NCBI GenBank assembly: GCA_963772935.1
Contig: CAVYZK010000008.1
Location: 434,001-498,000 of the forward strand
Length of the DNA stretch: 64,000 nucleotides
Reading direction: 5' to 3'
From: JANNNF01 sp963772935
GTDB taxonomy: Bacteria > Pseudomonadota > Alphaproteobacteria > Rhodobacterales > Rhodobacteraceae
The notes under the pieces were generated by a model, which saw nothing but the letters and a program-made list of their open reading frames with translations, did no database searches and was not told the DNA's origin. This document shows positions 1 through 8,394 of this stretch, one piece after another. The position numbers were made by a program, and so were the translations under genes. Every line of letters starts with the position of its first letter. Position 1 is the stretch's first letter.

Positions 1-2
1 TG

Positions 3-1058
3 TTTGTCGTCGCCCCTGTGGCAATCTCGGGCTGGTATCTGTGGACCCGTGCTGCAGATCAGTATGCGTCCTACGTCGGGTTCTCGGTCCAGAAGGAAGA
101 CACCGACCCCGCCGTGGCCCTGCTTGGCGGCATCAGCAGTCTGGTCACCTCCTCCAGTTCTGACACCGACATCTTGTACGAATACATGTACAGCCAGTCG
201 CTTGTCGGCGAAATTGATGCGGAACTGAACCTGCGCGCCCTGTGGTCCAAGCCCGAAAATGACCCGGTGTTCAGCTATCATCCCCCCGGCACGATCGAGG
301 ATCTGACCGATCACTGGGCCGATATGGTCAAGGTGTTCTACGACAGCAACACCCGGTTGATCGAACTGCGCGTGCTGGCATTTGACCCAAAGGATGCACA
401 GGCCATTGCCACGGCGGTCTATGAAAAGTCGTCCGCGATGGTCAACAAGCTGGCCGAGACATCGCGCGATGATGCCGTCCGCTATGCCAAAGAGGAACTG
501 GAGGTGGAACAGGCCCGCCTGCGTGTGGCGCGCACGGCTGTGACCGCCTATCGCAATCTGAACCGGATGGTGGACCCGTCGGCGGATGTGGCGTCGCAAA
601 GCGGGCTGTTGGGCAATCTGCAAACCCAACTGGCCGAGGCATTGATCGAGTTGGATACCCTGCGCCTGTCCGCCCAACAGAACGACCCGCGCATTTTGCC
701 TGCGGAACGCAAGGTGAAGGTGATCGAAGATCGGATCGACGCCGAACGCAGCAAACTGGGCAGTGGCACCGGTCAGGATGCGGCGGCCTATGCCGATCTG
801 GTCGCCGAATATGAAGGCCTTTCCGCCGACCGCGAATTTGCCGAAAGCGCCTATAGCGCCGCCCGCGCGGCCTATGACGCGGCGCAGGCCGAGGCGCGGC
901 GTCAGGGGCGCTATCTGGCGGCCCACATCTCGCCCACACTGGCGCAGGCCTCGCGTTTTCCGGATCGCCCGGTTTTGTTGGGGTTGGTTGCGCTGTTTGC
1001 CTTTGCCCTGTGGTCGATTGTGGCGCTGCTGTATTACTCGCTGCGCGACCGGCGGTGA
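3..1058 (+). CDS. kpsE: Capsule polysaccharide export inner-membrane protein, KpsE/BexC/CtrB-like (5' partial)
   Basis: The frame is open from the window edge, so the N-terminus and start lie upstream; 351 residues are visible. It opens with the end of an N-terminal membrane segment (VAPVAISGWYLW), has a long helical, Ala/Glu-rich periplasmic middle likely to form coiled coils (roughly residues 140-290), and ends with a membrane helix followed by a short basic tail (RDRR). This two-helix layout with a large periplasmic coiled-coil domain is that of the polysaccharide co-polymerase of ABC-type group 2 capsule exporters, which links the inner-membrane ABC transporter to the outer-membrane channel. 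It is followed after 7 bases by a KpsT-like ATPase, which supports the call. About 30-40 residues are probably missing. Confidence 0.85.
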   Translation, partial: FVVAPVAISGWYLWTRAADQYASYVGFSVQKEDTDPAVALLGGISSLVTSSSSDTDILYEYMYSQSLVGEIDAELNLRALWSKPENDPVFSYHPPGTIEDLTDHWADMVKVFYDSNTRLIELRVLAFDPKDAQAIATAVYEKSSAMVNKLAETSRDDAVRYAKEELEVEQARLRVARTAVTAYRNLNRMVDPSADVASQSGLLGNLQTQLAEALIELDTLRLSAQQNDPRILPAERKVKVIEDRIDAERSKLGSGTGQDAAAYADLVAEYEGLSADREFAESAYSAARAAYDAAQAEARRQGRYLAAHISPTLAQASRFPDRPVLLGLVALFAFALWSIVALLYYSLRDRR

Positions 1059-1065
1059 TCCGGGC

Positions 1066-1722
1066 ATGATCCGGCTGGTTAATCTGTCAAAAAGCTATTT
1101 CACCGGCGGGGTGAAGAAAACCGTGCTGGAAAATGTCACGCTGACATTCCCGCCGGGACGGGCTGTTGCTTTGCTGGGGCGAAACGGGGCGGGGAAATCC
1201 ACGCTGCTGAAGATGATCTCTGGCACCCTGGCGCCGACTGCGGGCCGGATTGATGTGACGGGGTCCATCTCCTGGCCTGTGGGGTTCATGGGGTCGTTTC
1301 ACCCAGACCTGACCGGCGCGCAAAACACCCGCTTTGTCGCCCGCGTTTACGGGGTAGACAGTGATGAGCTATGCGATTTCGCCAGCGATTTTGCCCAGCT
1401 TGGCCGCCAGTTTCATCTGCCCTTCCGCACCTATTCCACCGGCATGCGGTCGCGTCTGGCCTTTGGCGTGTCGATGGGCATCGCGTTTGACACCTATCTG
1501 GTGGACGAAGTGACCGCCGCAGGCGATGCAAGTTTCAAGGAACGCAGCTCTGCCTTGTTTCGCCAAAGAATGGCAAGTGCGGGGGCGGTGATGGTCAGCC
1601 ACTCGATGGGGCAGGTCCGCGAATTGTGCAATGCGGCCTGCGTGCTGGACCGTGGCGATATCCAGTGGTTCGAGGACGTGGAAGAGGCGATTGCCTATCA
1701 CGAACGCAATCTGCTGGGATAG
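1066..1722 (+). CDS. kpsT: Capsule polysaccharide export ABC transporter ATP-binding protein, KpsT-like
   Basis: This 218-residue protein has the usual KpsT length. It has a Walker A motif GRNGAGKST at residues 38-46, a degenerate signature YSTGM around 123-127 and a Walker B TYLVDE around 143-148, followed by the VTAAGD stretch typical of the KpsT/Wzt branch. It would energise export of capsular polysaccharide across the inner membrane together with a KpsM permease, which is not in the window. The frame stays open upstream into kpsE, but the ATG at 1066, just after the kpsE stop, gives the canonical N-terminus (MIRLVNLSKSY). It forms one transcription unit with kpsE and converges on the RTX gene, whose stop is only 12 bases away. 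Confidence 0.92.
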   Translation: MIRLVNLSKSYFTGGVKKTVLENVTLTFPPGRAVALLGRNGAGKSTLLKMISGTLAPTAGRIDVTGSISWPVGFMGSFHPDLTGAQNTRFVARVYGVDSDELCDFASDFAQLGRQFHLPFRTYSTGMRSRLAFGVSMGIAFDTYLVDEVTAAGDASFKERSSALFRQRMASAGAVMVSHSMGQVRELCNAACVLDRGDIQWFEDVEEAIAYHERNLLG

Positions 1723-1734
1723 CCCGCAGGGGCA

Positions 1735-4700
1735 TCAGTACAGAAACATCAGCGTTTCCAGCAACGCAGTGTCGATGATGCCTTCGATCCGCAGGCTGTG
1801 CCCTTCGCCAAAATTCAGCACCAGTGCCCCGCCCTGCCGGTCTGCCATATCTGCCAGTTCGGCGACAGTGCGCCCTGCTGCGATGGCATCGTCAATGCCA
1901 ATGCGGTCCTGGGCTGCCACGAACCCGGCGATCCGGTCAGCCCCGCTGCCATAACGGAACACATCTGCCCCCGCGCCTCCGGCCAAGGTGTCATTGCCGG
2001 TGCCGCCGTCCAGCGTATCGGCGCCGTCGCCGCCCGCCAACCGGTCATCGCCGCCGCTGCCAAACATCAGATCAGCCCCGCCGCCGCCAAACAGGGCGTT
2101 GCGCAGATCATCGCCTGACAGGGTATCGTTGAACGCGCTGCCTTCCAGATTTTCGATAAACAGGAACACATCCCCCGCAGCCTCGCCCAGATTGTGGGTG
2201 GCGTCGCCAAGGTCTGCCCGCACGGCAGCCGAGGCGGTGCTGTAATCGGCAACATCTGTCCAGCTACCGCCATCCAGCGTGTCGGCCCCGGCACCGCCAT
2301 ACAACCGATCCGGCCCTTTGCCACCGATCAGCCGGTCATCCCCTGCGCCGCCGTACAAAAGATCACGGCTGTTGTCGCCGGACAGGATATTGGCACCATC
2401 ATCGCCAAACAACGTGTCGCTGTAGCGGCTGCCCGATAGCGCTTCGATGCTGGCAAACACATCCCCTGCCGCGATCCCGGTGTTGCGGGACGGGTCGGCC
2501 AGATGGACCAGCACCCCCACCATAGCGGCGAAATAAGCAGCCGTGTCGGTGCCACTGCCGCCATCAAGGACATCGGCCCCCTCACCGCCCGACAAGGTAT
2601 CGTCGCCACCGCGCCCCTGCAGATGATCCGCCCCGCCATGGCCTGACAGGATATTGCCCAGATCGTCACCTGCCATGTGGTCGGAAAAACTGCTGCCAAG
2701 GATTTCCTCGACTTCAAGATAAACGTCGCCCAAAGCCTCGCCCCGGTTCAGGGTGGCATCGGCCAGATCGACGGTTATTGCAGCCAAAGCAAAGGCATAG
2801 CTTGCCACGTCATAGTCAAGGCCGCCGATCAGGGTATCGGCACCCTCACCCCCCGCCAGCGTGTCCTTTCCTGCCCCGCCATCCAGCACATCGGCCCCGC
2901 TGCGGCCCAGCATCACATCGTCGCCCGACCTGCCGCGCAGGCTGTCGGCACCAAAACTGCCGCGCATGTCATCGCGAAAGATGCTGCCTGCAACCGCCTC
3001 GATGCCCAGCAACACATCGCCCATGGCCTCGCCGGTGTTGTTGGCGTGATAGGCCAGATCCAGTCGCAGGCCCGCCGCCGCATCAAAATAATCAACCGTA
3101 TCAACGCCGTCGCCACCGATCAGCGTATCGGCCCCGTTGCCCCCGGCCAGCGTGTCGTTGCCTGCGCCGCCGTCCAGCACGTCGGCACCGTCGCGCCCGT
3201 CGATCCGGTCGTGGCCTGTTCCTCCCATCAGATGATTGCGCTCCGCGTCCCCCATGATCGTATCGGCAAACCGGCTGCCCAGCACAGCCTCGATGCCGAT
3301 CAGCACACGTGTCCCCGGGATCAGAAGATCAACCGAAACTCCGGCGGCCAGATCGGAAAAATCGGCCCAGTCGTAGCCGTCGCCACCGTTCAGAGTATCG
3401 GCCCCGCCACGCCCCGACAGGGTATCATTGCCCGCGCCCCCCCCCAGCCATTCCGCCGCCACGGTGCCAAACAGCGCATCATGGCCCGCCCCGGTCAAAA
3501 CCGCCTCGATTGCGTGGAACACATCGCCGGATGCCAGCCCGGTGCCGTGGTCTGGCGTGATCATATCCACCACCAGCCCGGTCGATGCCGCGCTGTAATC
3601 GGCCAGATCAACGCCCTTGCCGCCATCCAGCGTATCTGCCCCCAGACCACCGACAAGCGTATCATCGCCTTCGCGGCCTGACAAAAGATCAGCCCCCTCG
3701 CCGCCGTCCAGCCAGTTTGCAGCCGCGCTGCCGACAAGGCTGTCGGCAAAGCCAGACCCCATGATGTCTTCAACGTCGCTAAAGCTGTCGCCCATCGCAT
3801 CGCCCAAGGTACCAAGGCCTGCCCGCAAGCTCAGGCTGACACCGCTGGTCGCACCCGCATAAGACACGCGGTCACGCCCCGCCCCGCCGTCAAGCCTGTC
3901 AGCCCCCGCGCCACCGTGAAGCACATCGTCGCCCACCCCCCCGGTCAGCGTATCGTCGCCTGCACGGCCGGACAGAACATCATCCCCCGCCCCCCCCATC
4001 AGCGCATCCGACCATGATGATCCGAACAGTGTATCGGCCCATTGCCCGCCAATGATCGCTTCCACCTCGATCAGAACATCGCCTGCCGCAAAGCCCGTAT
4101 TGGCCTCGGTGCCGGTCATATCGACCATCACGGCAGTGGTGGCGGCAGAATAATCCACCGTGTCGAGGCCCGCCCCGCCGTCGATGGTATCGGCACCCGC
4201 ACTGCCCATAAACCGGTCCCCGGTGGCCGTACCGGTTTGCATGTCATCGGCATCGGTGGCGGTTATTGACGACCCGGTCTGCGGCGGGGGGACGTCATGC
4301 CACAGCCCGAACAGGTCGGTCAGTGACAGTTGCGACATCAGCAAGGGCTGACCATTGCCCGTGGTGATCACCAGCGTTTCGCTGCGCCAGGTCAGGACGG
4401 CCCCGGTCGCCGTGGTCTGAAACCCAACCGCCGAAAGATCATAGACCCGGCCCCATGCCGACAGATCAATCCGGTCTATGCCAACCTGAAAGTCGGTGAT
4501 GCGATCTTCGACCCCATCGGCGGTCAGCACGAACACATCGGCATCCGCGCCGCCCGACAGGGTATCCGACCCCGCCCCATCGGCCAGAAGATCGGCCCCC
4601 GCGCCACCTTGCAGCAGGTCATTGCCCGCAGCCCCCAGCAACAGATCGCCCGCATCGCCGCCCGCCAGCGTATCTGCCCCCGCCGCTCCCGTTTGCGTGC

Positions 4701-5844
4701 CGGACAGTGGCCCCGGGTCCAGCAGCAGGCGGGTGATGCCTGCCCCTTCGCTGCCCACGAACACCTCAATCCGCCCCGCCACCACCTGTGCGGCAATCGA
4801 CGTGATGTTGTGCAGCGCCATGCCGGGTACCTGCAGGGCCGTGGCCATCAGCACCAGACGCCCGCCCGGCAGCAGCGCAAACAGGCTCAGCCCATCATCG
4901 CCGCCGCCCGCAATCACGAACGCGCGGTCGCCGATCATGACCGTCGCCATCGCCCCCACGCCGCCAAACCGGGTGTCCAGAGTGTCCATCACGTGGTCCA
5001 CCACCCGCAACGCCCCGTCTGCCCCCACCTGCAGCACCGTGATCGACGACGAAAGCCCCGCCCCGACAATCACATAAACCACCCCGCCGACCGTCACGGA
5101 CTGCATCGGTCCGGGGTCAGCGATGCCCAATCCCTCGGCAGCCCCGAGGCGGCTGACCTCGGTCAACGTGCCATCCGCCGCGATGCGAAAGGCGATCACG
5201 CCGTCACAGACACGCGATGCGGCAAACAGCAGATCGACCCCGTCCACCCGCACCGCCAGCAACGCCGCCACATCTATGCCCTGCATCGCGGCCCCAAGGC
5301 TGACGCTGGTCACATGCGTCTGCGTGCCCGTTCCGACACTGCGATACACATGGATCACCGATTCATCTGCGCGGGCCGAGAAAAAGAACGTCGCCCCGCC
5401 AATAGCATAGACCGCCTGCGCCGCCACCACCCCGGCCAGACTGGACGTCACGACCACCTCGGCCCCGATGCTGCCGTCGCTGGCAATCTGGTATCCGGTG
5501 GCGCGGGCAAGGTTGTTGCCGGTGACAAACAGGGTGGATTGCCCGGCTTGGGTGATCACATCCAGCCCCGCCCCCACCGGCAACCTGCTGCCCGAGGCGA
5601 TGCCATGCTGATCGACCAGCCGCAGGCTGGGGCCGACCTCAAACGCCAGCAAACCGCCGCCCGCGCGGGTGGTGCTGTAAAGCCAAAGACTGCCCCCGGC
5701 CTGCACCAAAGCCAGATCGGTAATGCCAGAGACAAGGTTCAGAGGCGCGCTCTGAAACGTCTCAACCACTGTAAACCCATACACCCCAGTACCCCCCGGC
5801 ACCCGACCCACACGCAACACCCGGGGCAAAACCTGCGCCTGCAT
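1735..5844 (-). CDS. Large RTX-type calcium-binding secreted protein with N-terminal beta-propeller-like region
   Basis: About 1369 residues from the ATG chosen at 5844. The first ~400 residues are a repetitive beta-rich region resembling a propeller. A first cluster of GGxGxD nonapeptides follows, then a long C-terminal half with eight ~90-residue units, each pairing nonapeptide calcium sites with a DY-SxA...VDL...GDV...IE..GS-F-DTL block. The C-terminus (ending ETLMFLY) follows a terminal RTX cluster and is acidic/hydrophobic, as in type I secretion substrates; there is no N-terminal signal peptide. It is probably a secreted adhesin, S-layer or matrix protein, but no enzymatic domain was recognised. 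The frame is open to 6060, with alternative ATGs at 5919, 5943 and 6060. I chose 5844 because the sequence before it has low-complexity non-coding character and is the likely shared promoter with the divergent glycosyltransferase. No strong Shine-Dalgarno marks any of them. Confidence 0.85.
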   Translation of the reverse strand: MQAQVLPRVLRVGRVPGGTGVYGFTVVETFQSAPLNLVSGITDLALVQAGGSLWLYSTTRAGGGLLAFEVGPSLRLVDQHGIASGSRLPVGAGLDVITQAGQSTLFVTGNNLARATGYQIASDGSIGAEVVVTSSLAGVVAAQAVYAIGGATFFFSARADESVIHVYRSVGTGTQTHVTSVSLGAAMQGIDVAALLAVRVDGVDLLFAASRVCDGVIAFRIAADGTLTEVSRLGAAEGLGIADPGPMQSVTVGGVVYVIVGAGLSSSITVLQVGADGALRVVDHVMDTLDTRFGGVGAMATVMIGDRAFVIAGGGDDGLSLFALLPGGRLVLMATALQVPGMALHNITSIAAQVVAGRIEVFVGSEGAGITRLLLDPGPLSGTQTGAAGADTLAGGDAGDLLLGAAGNDLLQGGAGADLLADGAGSDTLSGGADADVFVLTADGVEDRITDFQVGIDRIDLSAWGRVYDLSAVGFQTTATGAVLTWRSETLVITTGNGQPLLMSQLSLTDLFGLWHDVPPPQTGSSITATDADDMQTGTATGDRFMGSAGADTIDGGAGLDTVDYSAATTAVMVDMTGTEANTGFAAGDVLIEVEAIIGGQWADTLFGSSWSDALMGGAGDDVLSGRAGDDTLTGGVGDDVLHGGAGADRLDGGAGRDRVSYAGATSGVSLSLRAGLGTLGDAMGDSFSDVEDIMGSGFADSLVGSAAANWLDGGEGADLLSGREGDDTLVGGLGADTLDGGKGVDLADYSAASTGLVVDMITPDHGTGLASGDVFHAIEAVLTGAGHDALFGTVAAEWLGGGAGNDTLSGRGGADTLNGGDGYDWADFSDLAAGVSVDLLIPGTRVLIGIEAVLGSRFADTIMGDAERNHLMGGTGHDRIDGRDGADVLDGGAGNDTLAGGNGADTLIGGDGVDTVDYFDAAAGLRLDLAYHANNTGEAMGDVLLGIEAVAGSIFRDDMRGSFGADSLRGRSGDDVMLGRSGADVLDGGAGKDTLAGGEGADTLIGGLDYDVASYAFALAAITVDLADATLNRGEALGDVYLEVEEILGSSFSDHMAGDDLGNILSGHGGADHLQGRGGDDTLSGGEGADVLDGGSGTDTAAYFAAMVGVLVHLADPSRNTGIAAGDVFASIEALSGSRYSDTLFGDDGANILSGDNSRDLLYGGAGDDRLIGGKGPDRLYGGAGADTLDGGSWTDVADYSTASAAVRADLGDATHNLGEAAGDVFLFIENLEGSAFNDTLSGDDLRNALFGGGGADLMFGSGGDDRLAGGDGADTLDGGTGNDTLAGGAGADVFRYGSGADRIAGFVAAQDRIGIDDAIAAGRTVAELADMADRQGGALVLNFGEGHSLRIEGIIDTALLETLMFLY
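2200..4200 (-). repeat. Eight long RTX repeat units within the RTX gene
   Basis: Reading down the minus strand, eight copies of a ~90-residue unit begin near 4155, 3860, 3596, 3361, 3091, 2801, 2531 and 2240, so the spacing is 235-295 bases. Each contains a D-Y/F-x-A block, a VDL strand, an NTGxAxGDV loop, an IExxxGSxFxDTL strand and then two or three GGxGxD calcium nonapeptides. The fourth unit (near 3361) is about 8 residues short because it lacks the NTG...GDV loop. Units are diverged rather than identical, so this is an old tandem expansion. Confidence 0.85.
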
Positions 5845-5998
5845 GCGACAGACGGCAGGGTGCAAGCGCGGCAAAACTGCGGCATATCCATCAAATGCAA
5901 GGTGGGAACCGCCGGCCATCGCGGCAGATTTGCCCTGCGCCATTGCGCGAAAAGCCCGGATACGGCAAACATGCCGCCATGCTGTACCGGAACCTCTG

Positions 5999-6955
5999 AT
6001 GGACGCCCCTGCCCGCCCGCCGCGCCCGCCGCTGGTCACAATTCTGATGGCCACCCGCAATGGCGCGACCTATCTGCCCGCGCAACTGGCCAGCATTGCG
6101 TCTCAGACGCACCGCAACTGGCAGCTTTGGGTGTCGGATGACGGGTCCACCGATGCTACGCGGGCAATCTTGCAGAACTTTGCGGCCTCGCACCGGGTGA
6201 CAGTGGTGCAGGGTCCGTGCCGGGGGTCGTCGGCGCGCAACTTCATGTCCTTGCTGTGCCACCCCGACCTGCCGCCGGGGATTGTGGCCCTTGCCGATCA
6301 GGATGATGTCTGGCTTGAGGGCAAACTGGCCCGCGCCCTGCGCCGGATGGCCCGGGCAAGGGCGGCTCGTGATGACGCGGCAGGTCTGCCCACGCTATAT
6401 GCGGCCGAAAGCATGCTGGTCGATGACCGTCTGGCCCCGCTGCGCTATTCCCGCGCCGCCGCGATGGCACCCAGTTTTGGCAATGCGCTGGTGCAGAACC
6501 TGTTTGGCGGGCACACCACCGTGCTGGATGCGGAGGCACTAGCCCTGATCCGCCGCGCGGGGCAACAGGACGAAATCGCCTATCACGACTGGTGGATTTA
6601 TCAACTGGTCGCAGGCGCCGGGGGCACACTGGTGCTCGACCGCGCGCCGATGGCGCTCTACCGCCAGCACAGCAGCAATACGCTTGGCGGTCTGGGCGGG
6701 ATGGGCGGCAACGCCAAACGCGTGTCGATGGCCCTGCGCCGCCAGTTTGCCCGCATGATCGAGGCGCAGGCCGAGGCGCTGTGGCAGGTGTCTCATCTGC
6801 TGACCCCGGACTCGCGCGCTGTGCTGGAGGAGTTCCGCGCCGCCCCCGGCCTTGGCCCCGCCCGCGTGGCCGCCCTGCGCAAACTGGGCATCGTGCGGGC
6901 ATCGCGGGCCGGAACCGCCGCCTTCATGGCCGCGGCATTTCTGGGCCGGGTTTAG
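5999..6955 (+). CDS. Family 2 glycosyltransferase
   Basis: 318 residues from the ATG at 5999. The N-terminus VTILMATRNGATYLPAQL is the GT-A nucleotide-binding start of family 2 glycosyltransferases. It is followed by VSDDGSTD (nucleotide-sugar aspartates, about residues 45-52) and ALADQDDVW, which supplies the metal-binding DxD-type acids, as in rhamnosyl- and glucosyltransferases of surface polysaccharides. No membrane helix is apparent. The donor and acceptor cannot be assigned. Its place between an RTX gene, capsule export genes and UDP-glucose dehydrogenase suggests a role in capsule or exopolysaccharide assembly. It is divergent from the RTX gene and converges on ugd, leaving 9 bases between stops. 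An in-frame extension to 5843 exists but is poorly conserved in character. Confidence 0.85.
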   Translation: MDAPARPPRPPLVTILMATRNGATYLPAQLASIASQTHRNWQLWVSDDGSTDATRAILQNFAASHRVTVVQGPCRGSSARNFMSLLCHPDLPPGIVALADQDDVWLEGKLARALRRMARARAARDDAAGLPTLYAAESMLVDDRLAPLRYSRAAAMAPSFGNALVQNLFGGHTTVLDAEALALIRRAGQQDEIAYHDWWIYQLVAGAGGTLVLDRAPMALYRQHSSNTLGGLGGMGGNAKRVSMALRRQFARMIEAQAEALWQVSHLLTPDSRAVLEEFRAAPGLGPARVAALRKLGIVRASRAGTAAFMAAAFLGRV

Positions 6956-6964
6956 CGGCTGGGT

Positions 6965-8269
6965 TTAGCGCCCGACGCCCTGATAATGGGTAAAGCCTGC
7001 CTCCAGCACCTCGGCCCGATCATAGATGTTGCGCAGATCGGCCATGCGGGGTTTCGCCATCTTGCGCGCCAGCTTGCCCAGATCGAGCGCACGAAACTCG
7101 TTCCATTCCGTCAGGATCACCAGCACATCGGCATCCTTGGCGGCGCGGTAGGGGCTGTCCACCCATTTCACCCCCGGTAACAACGCCTCGCCTTCGTGCC
7201 GCCCCTGCGGGTCCACCACCTTGACCTTGACGCCCGCCCCCACAAGGGCTGGCACGATGGTCAGGCTGGGGGCGTCGCGCATGTCGTCGGTGTTGGGCTT
7301 GAACGTCACGCCCAGAATGGCGACCGTTTTATCCAACAGGCTGCCGTCACACAGATCGACGATCTTGTCGATCATCCGGCGCTTGATCTCGTCATTCACC
7401 TTGATCACGGTTTCCACGATCTGCATCGGCACCGCATGATCCTGCCCGATCCGCGCCAAGGCCTTGGTATCCTTGGGAAAGCATGACCCACCATAGCCGG
7501 GGCCTGCGTGCAGAAACTTGTTGCCGATGCGCCCGTCCATGCCGATGCCCTTGGACACCGCCTTGATATCCGCCCCCACCCGTTCGCACAGGGCCGCGAT
7601 TTCGTTGATGAAGGTGATCTTGGTCGCCAGAAACGCGTTGGCCGCGTATTTGATCATCTCGGCGCTTTCCAGCCCCGTGTAGACCACCGGAAATTCGCGC
7701 AGAAACAGCGGGCGGTACAGCTCCGCCATCGCCTTTTTGGCGCGGTCGGATTCCACCCCCACCACCACGCGGTCGGGGTGCATGAAATCGTCAATCGCGG
7801 CCCCTTCGCGCAGGAACTCCGGGTTCGACGCCACATCGAAGGCAGCGCCCGGGTTGGCCTCTGCCACCGCCTCGGCCACCTTGCGGTTGGTGCCGACGGG
7901 AACGGTGGATTTGGTCACGATCACCGCATAGCCGGTCAGCGCCCGGCCAATGTCGGCCGCCGCCGCCATGACATAGGTCAGGTCTGCATGGCCATCGCCC
8001 CGCCGCGTGGGGGTGCCGACGGCGATGAACACCGCCTCGGCCCCGGCCACAGCAGCGGGCAGGTCGGTGGTAAAGGTCAGCCGCCCCGCAGCCACGTTCT
8101 TGGCCATCAGCGCCTCCAGCCCCGGCTCATAGATCGGCACCTCGCCGGTTTGCAGGCGGGCGATCTTGTCAGGGTCCAGATCCACACAGGTGACATGGTG
8201 GCCAAAGTCGGAAAAGCACACCCCCGAAACCAGACCGACATAGCCTGTCCCGATCATCGCAATCTTCAT
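6965..8269 (-). CDS. ugd: UDP-glucose 6-dehydrogenase
   Basis: This 434-residue protein has normal length for the family. It starts MKIAMIGTGYVGLVSG, the Rossmann GxGxxG NAD site. It carries the GYGGSCFPKDTKAL active-site segment, whose Cys forms the thioester intermediate, and the C-terminal GVTFKPNTDDMRDAPS motif of the UDP-binding domain. It oxidises UDP-glucose to UDP-glucuronate with two NAD+, supplying uronic acid for capsule or exopolysaccharide, which fits the neighbouring kps and glycosyltransferase genes. It seems to be transcribed alone; the DUF2793 gene upstream ends in a clear terminator before it. Confidence 0.95.
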   Translation of the reverse strand: MKIAMIGTGYVGLVSGVCFSDFGHHVTCVDLDPDKIARLQTGEVPIYEPGLEALMAKNVAAGRLTFTTDLPAAVAGAEAVFIAVGTPTRRGDGHADLTYVMAAAADIGRALTGYAVIVTKSTVPVGTNRKVAEAVAEANPGAAFDVASNPEFLREGAAIDDFMHPDRVVVGVESDRAKKAMAELYRPLFLREFPVVYTGLESAEMIKYAANAFLATKITFINEIAALCERVGADIKAVSKGIGMDGRIGNKFLHAGPGYGGSCFPKDTKALARIGQDHAVPMQIVETVIKVNDEIKRRMIDKIVDLCDGSLLDKTVAILGVTFKPNTDDMRDAPSLTIVPALVGAGVKVKVVDPQGRHEGEALLPGVKWVDSPYRAAKDADVLVILTEWNEFRALDLGKLARKMAKPRMADLRNIYDRAEVLEAGFTHYQGVGR

Positions 8270-8338
8270 GCCGCTTCATCCCCGCTGTGCTGCCCCTGTC
8301 TTAGGAGCCGGGTCAAACGCTGTCAAACAACCATGCAA

Positions 8339-8373
8339 AAAGGGCCGCACCCGCCGTTGCGGTGCAGCCCTTT
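8339..8373 (-). terminator. Rho-independent terminator of the DUF2793 gene
   Basis: Arms 8339-8351 and 8361-8373 pair over 13 positions with one C/A mismatch around a 9-base loop. Read on the minus strand, the hairpin ends in GGGCC followed by CTTTTTGC, a good U-tract. It lies 22 bases after the stop of the minus-strand DUF2793 gene and before the start of ugd. Confidence 0.85.
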
Positions 8374-8394
8374 CGCCCCGTTCACGCCGTCAGA

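Noticed and set aside
1735..4700. Repetitive DNA resembling a CRISPR array or minisatellite
   Set aside because: Repeats are diverged, in frame and encode GGxGxD calcium sites; no constant direct repeat with unique spacers and no cas genes.
4330..6141. 603-residue open frame on the plus strand opposite the RTX gene
   Set aside because: Its product is His/Pro/Arg-rich with no family character, and it lies opposite a strong RTX gene; high-GC shadow frame.
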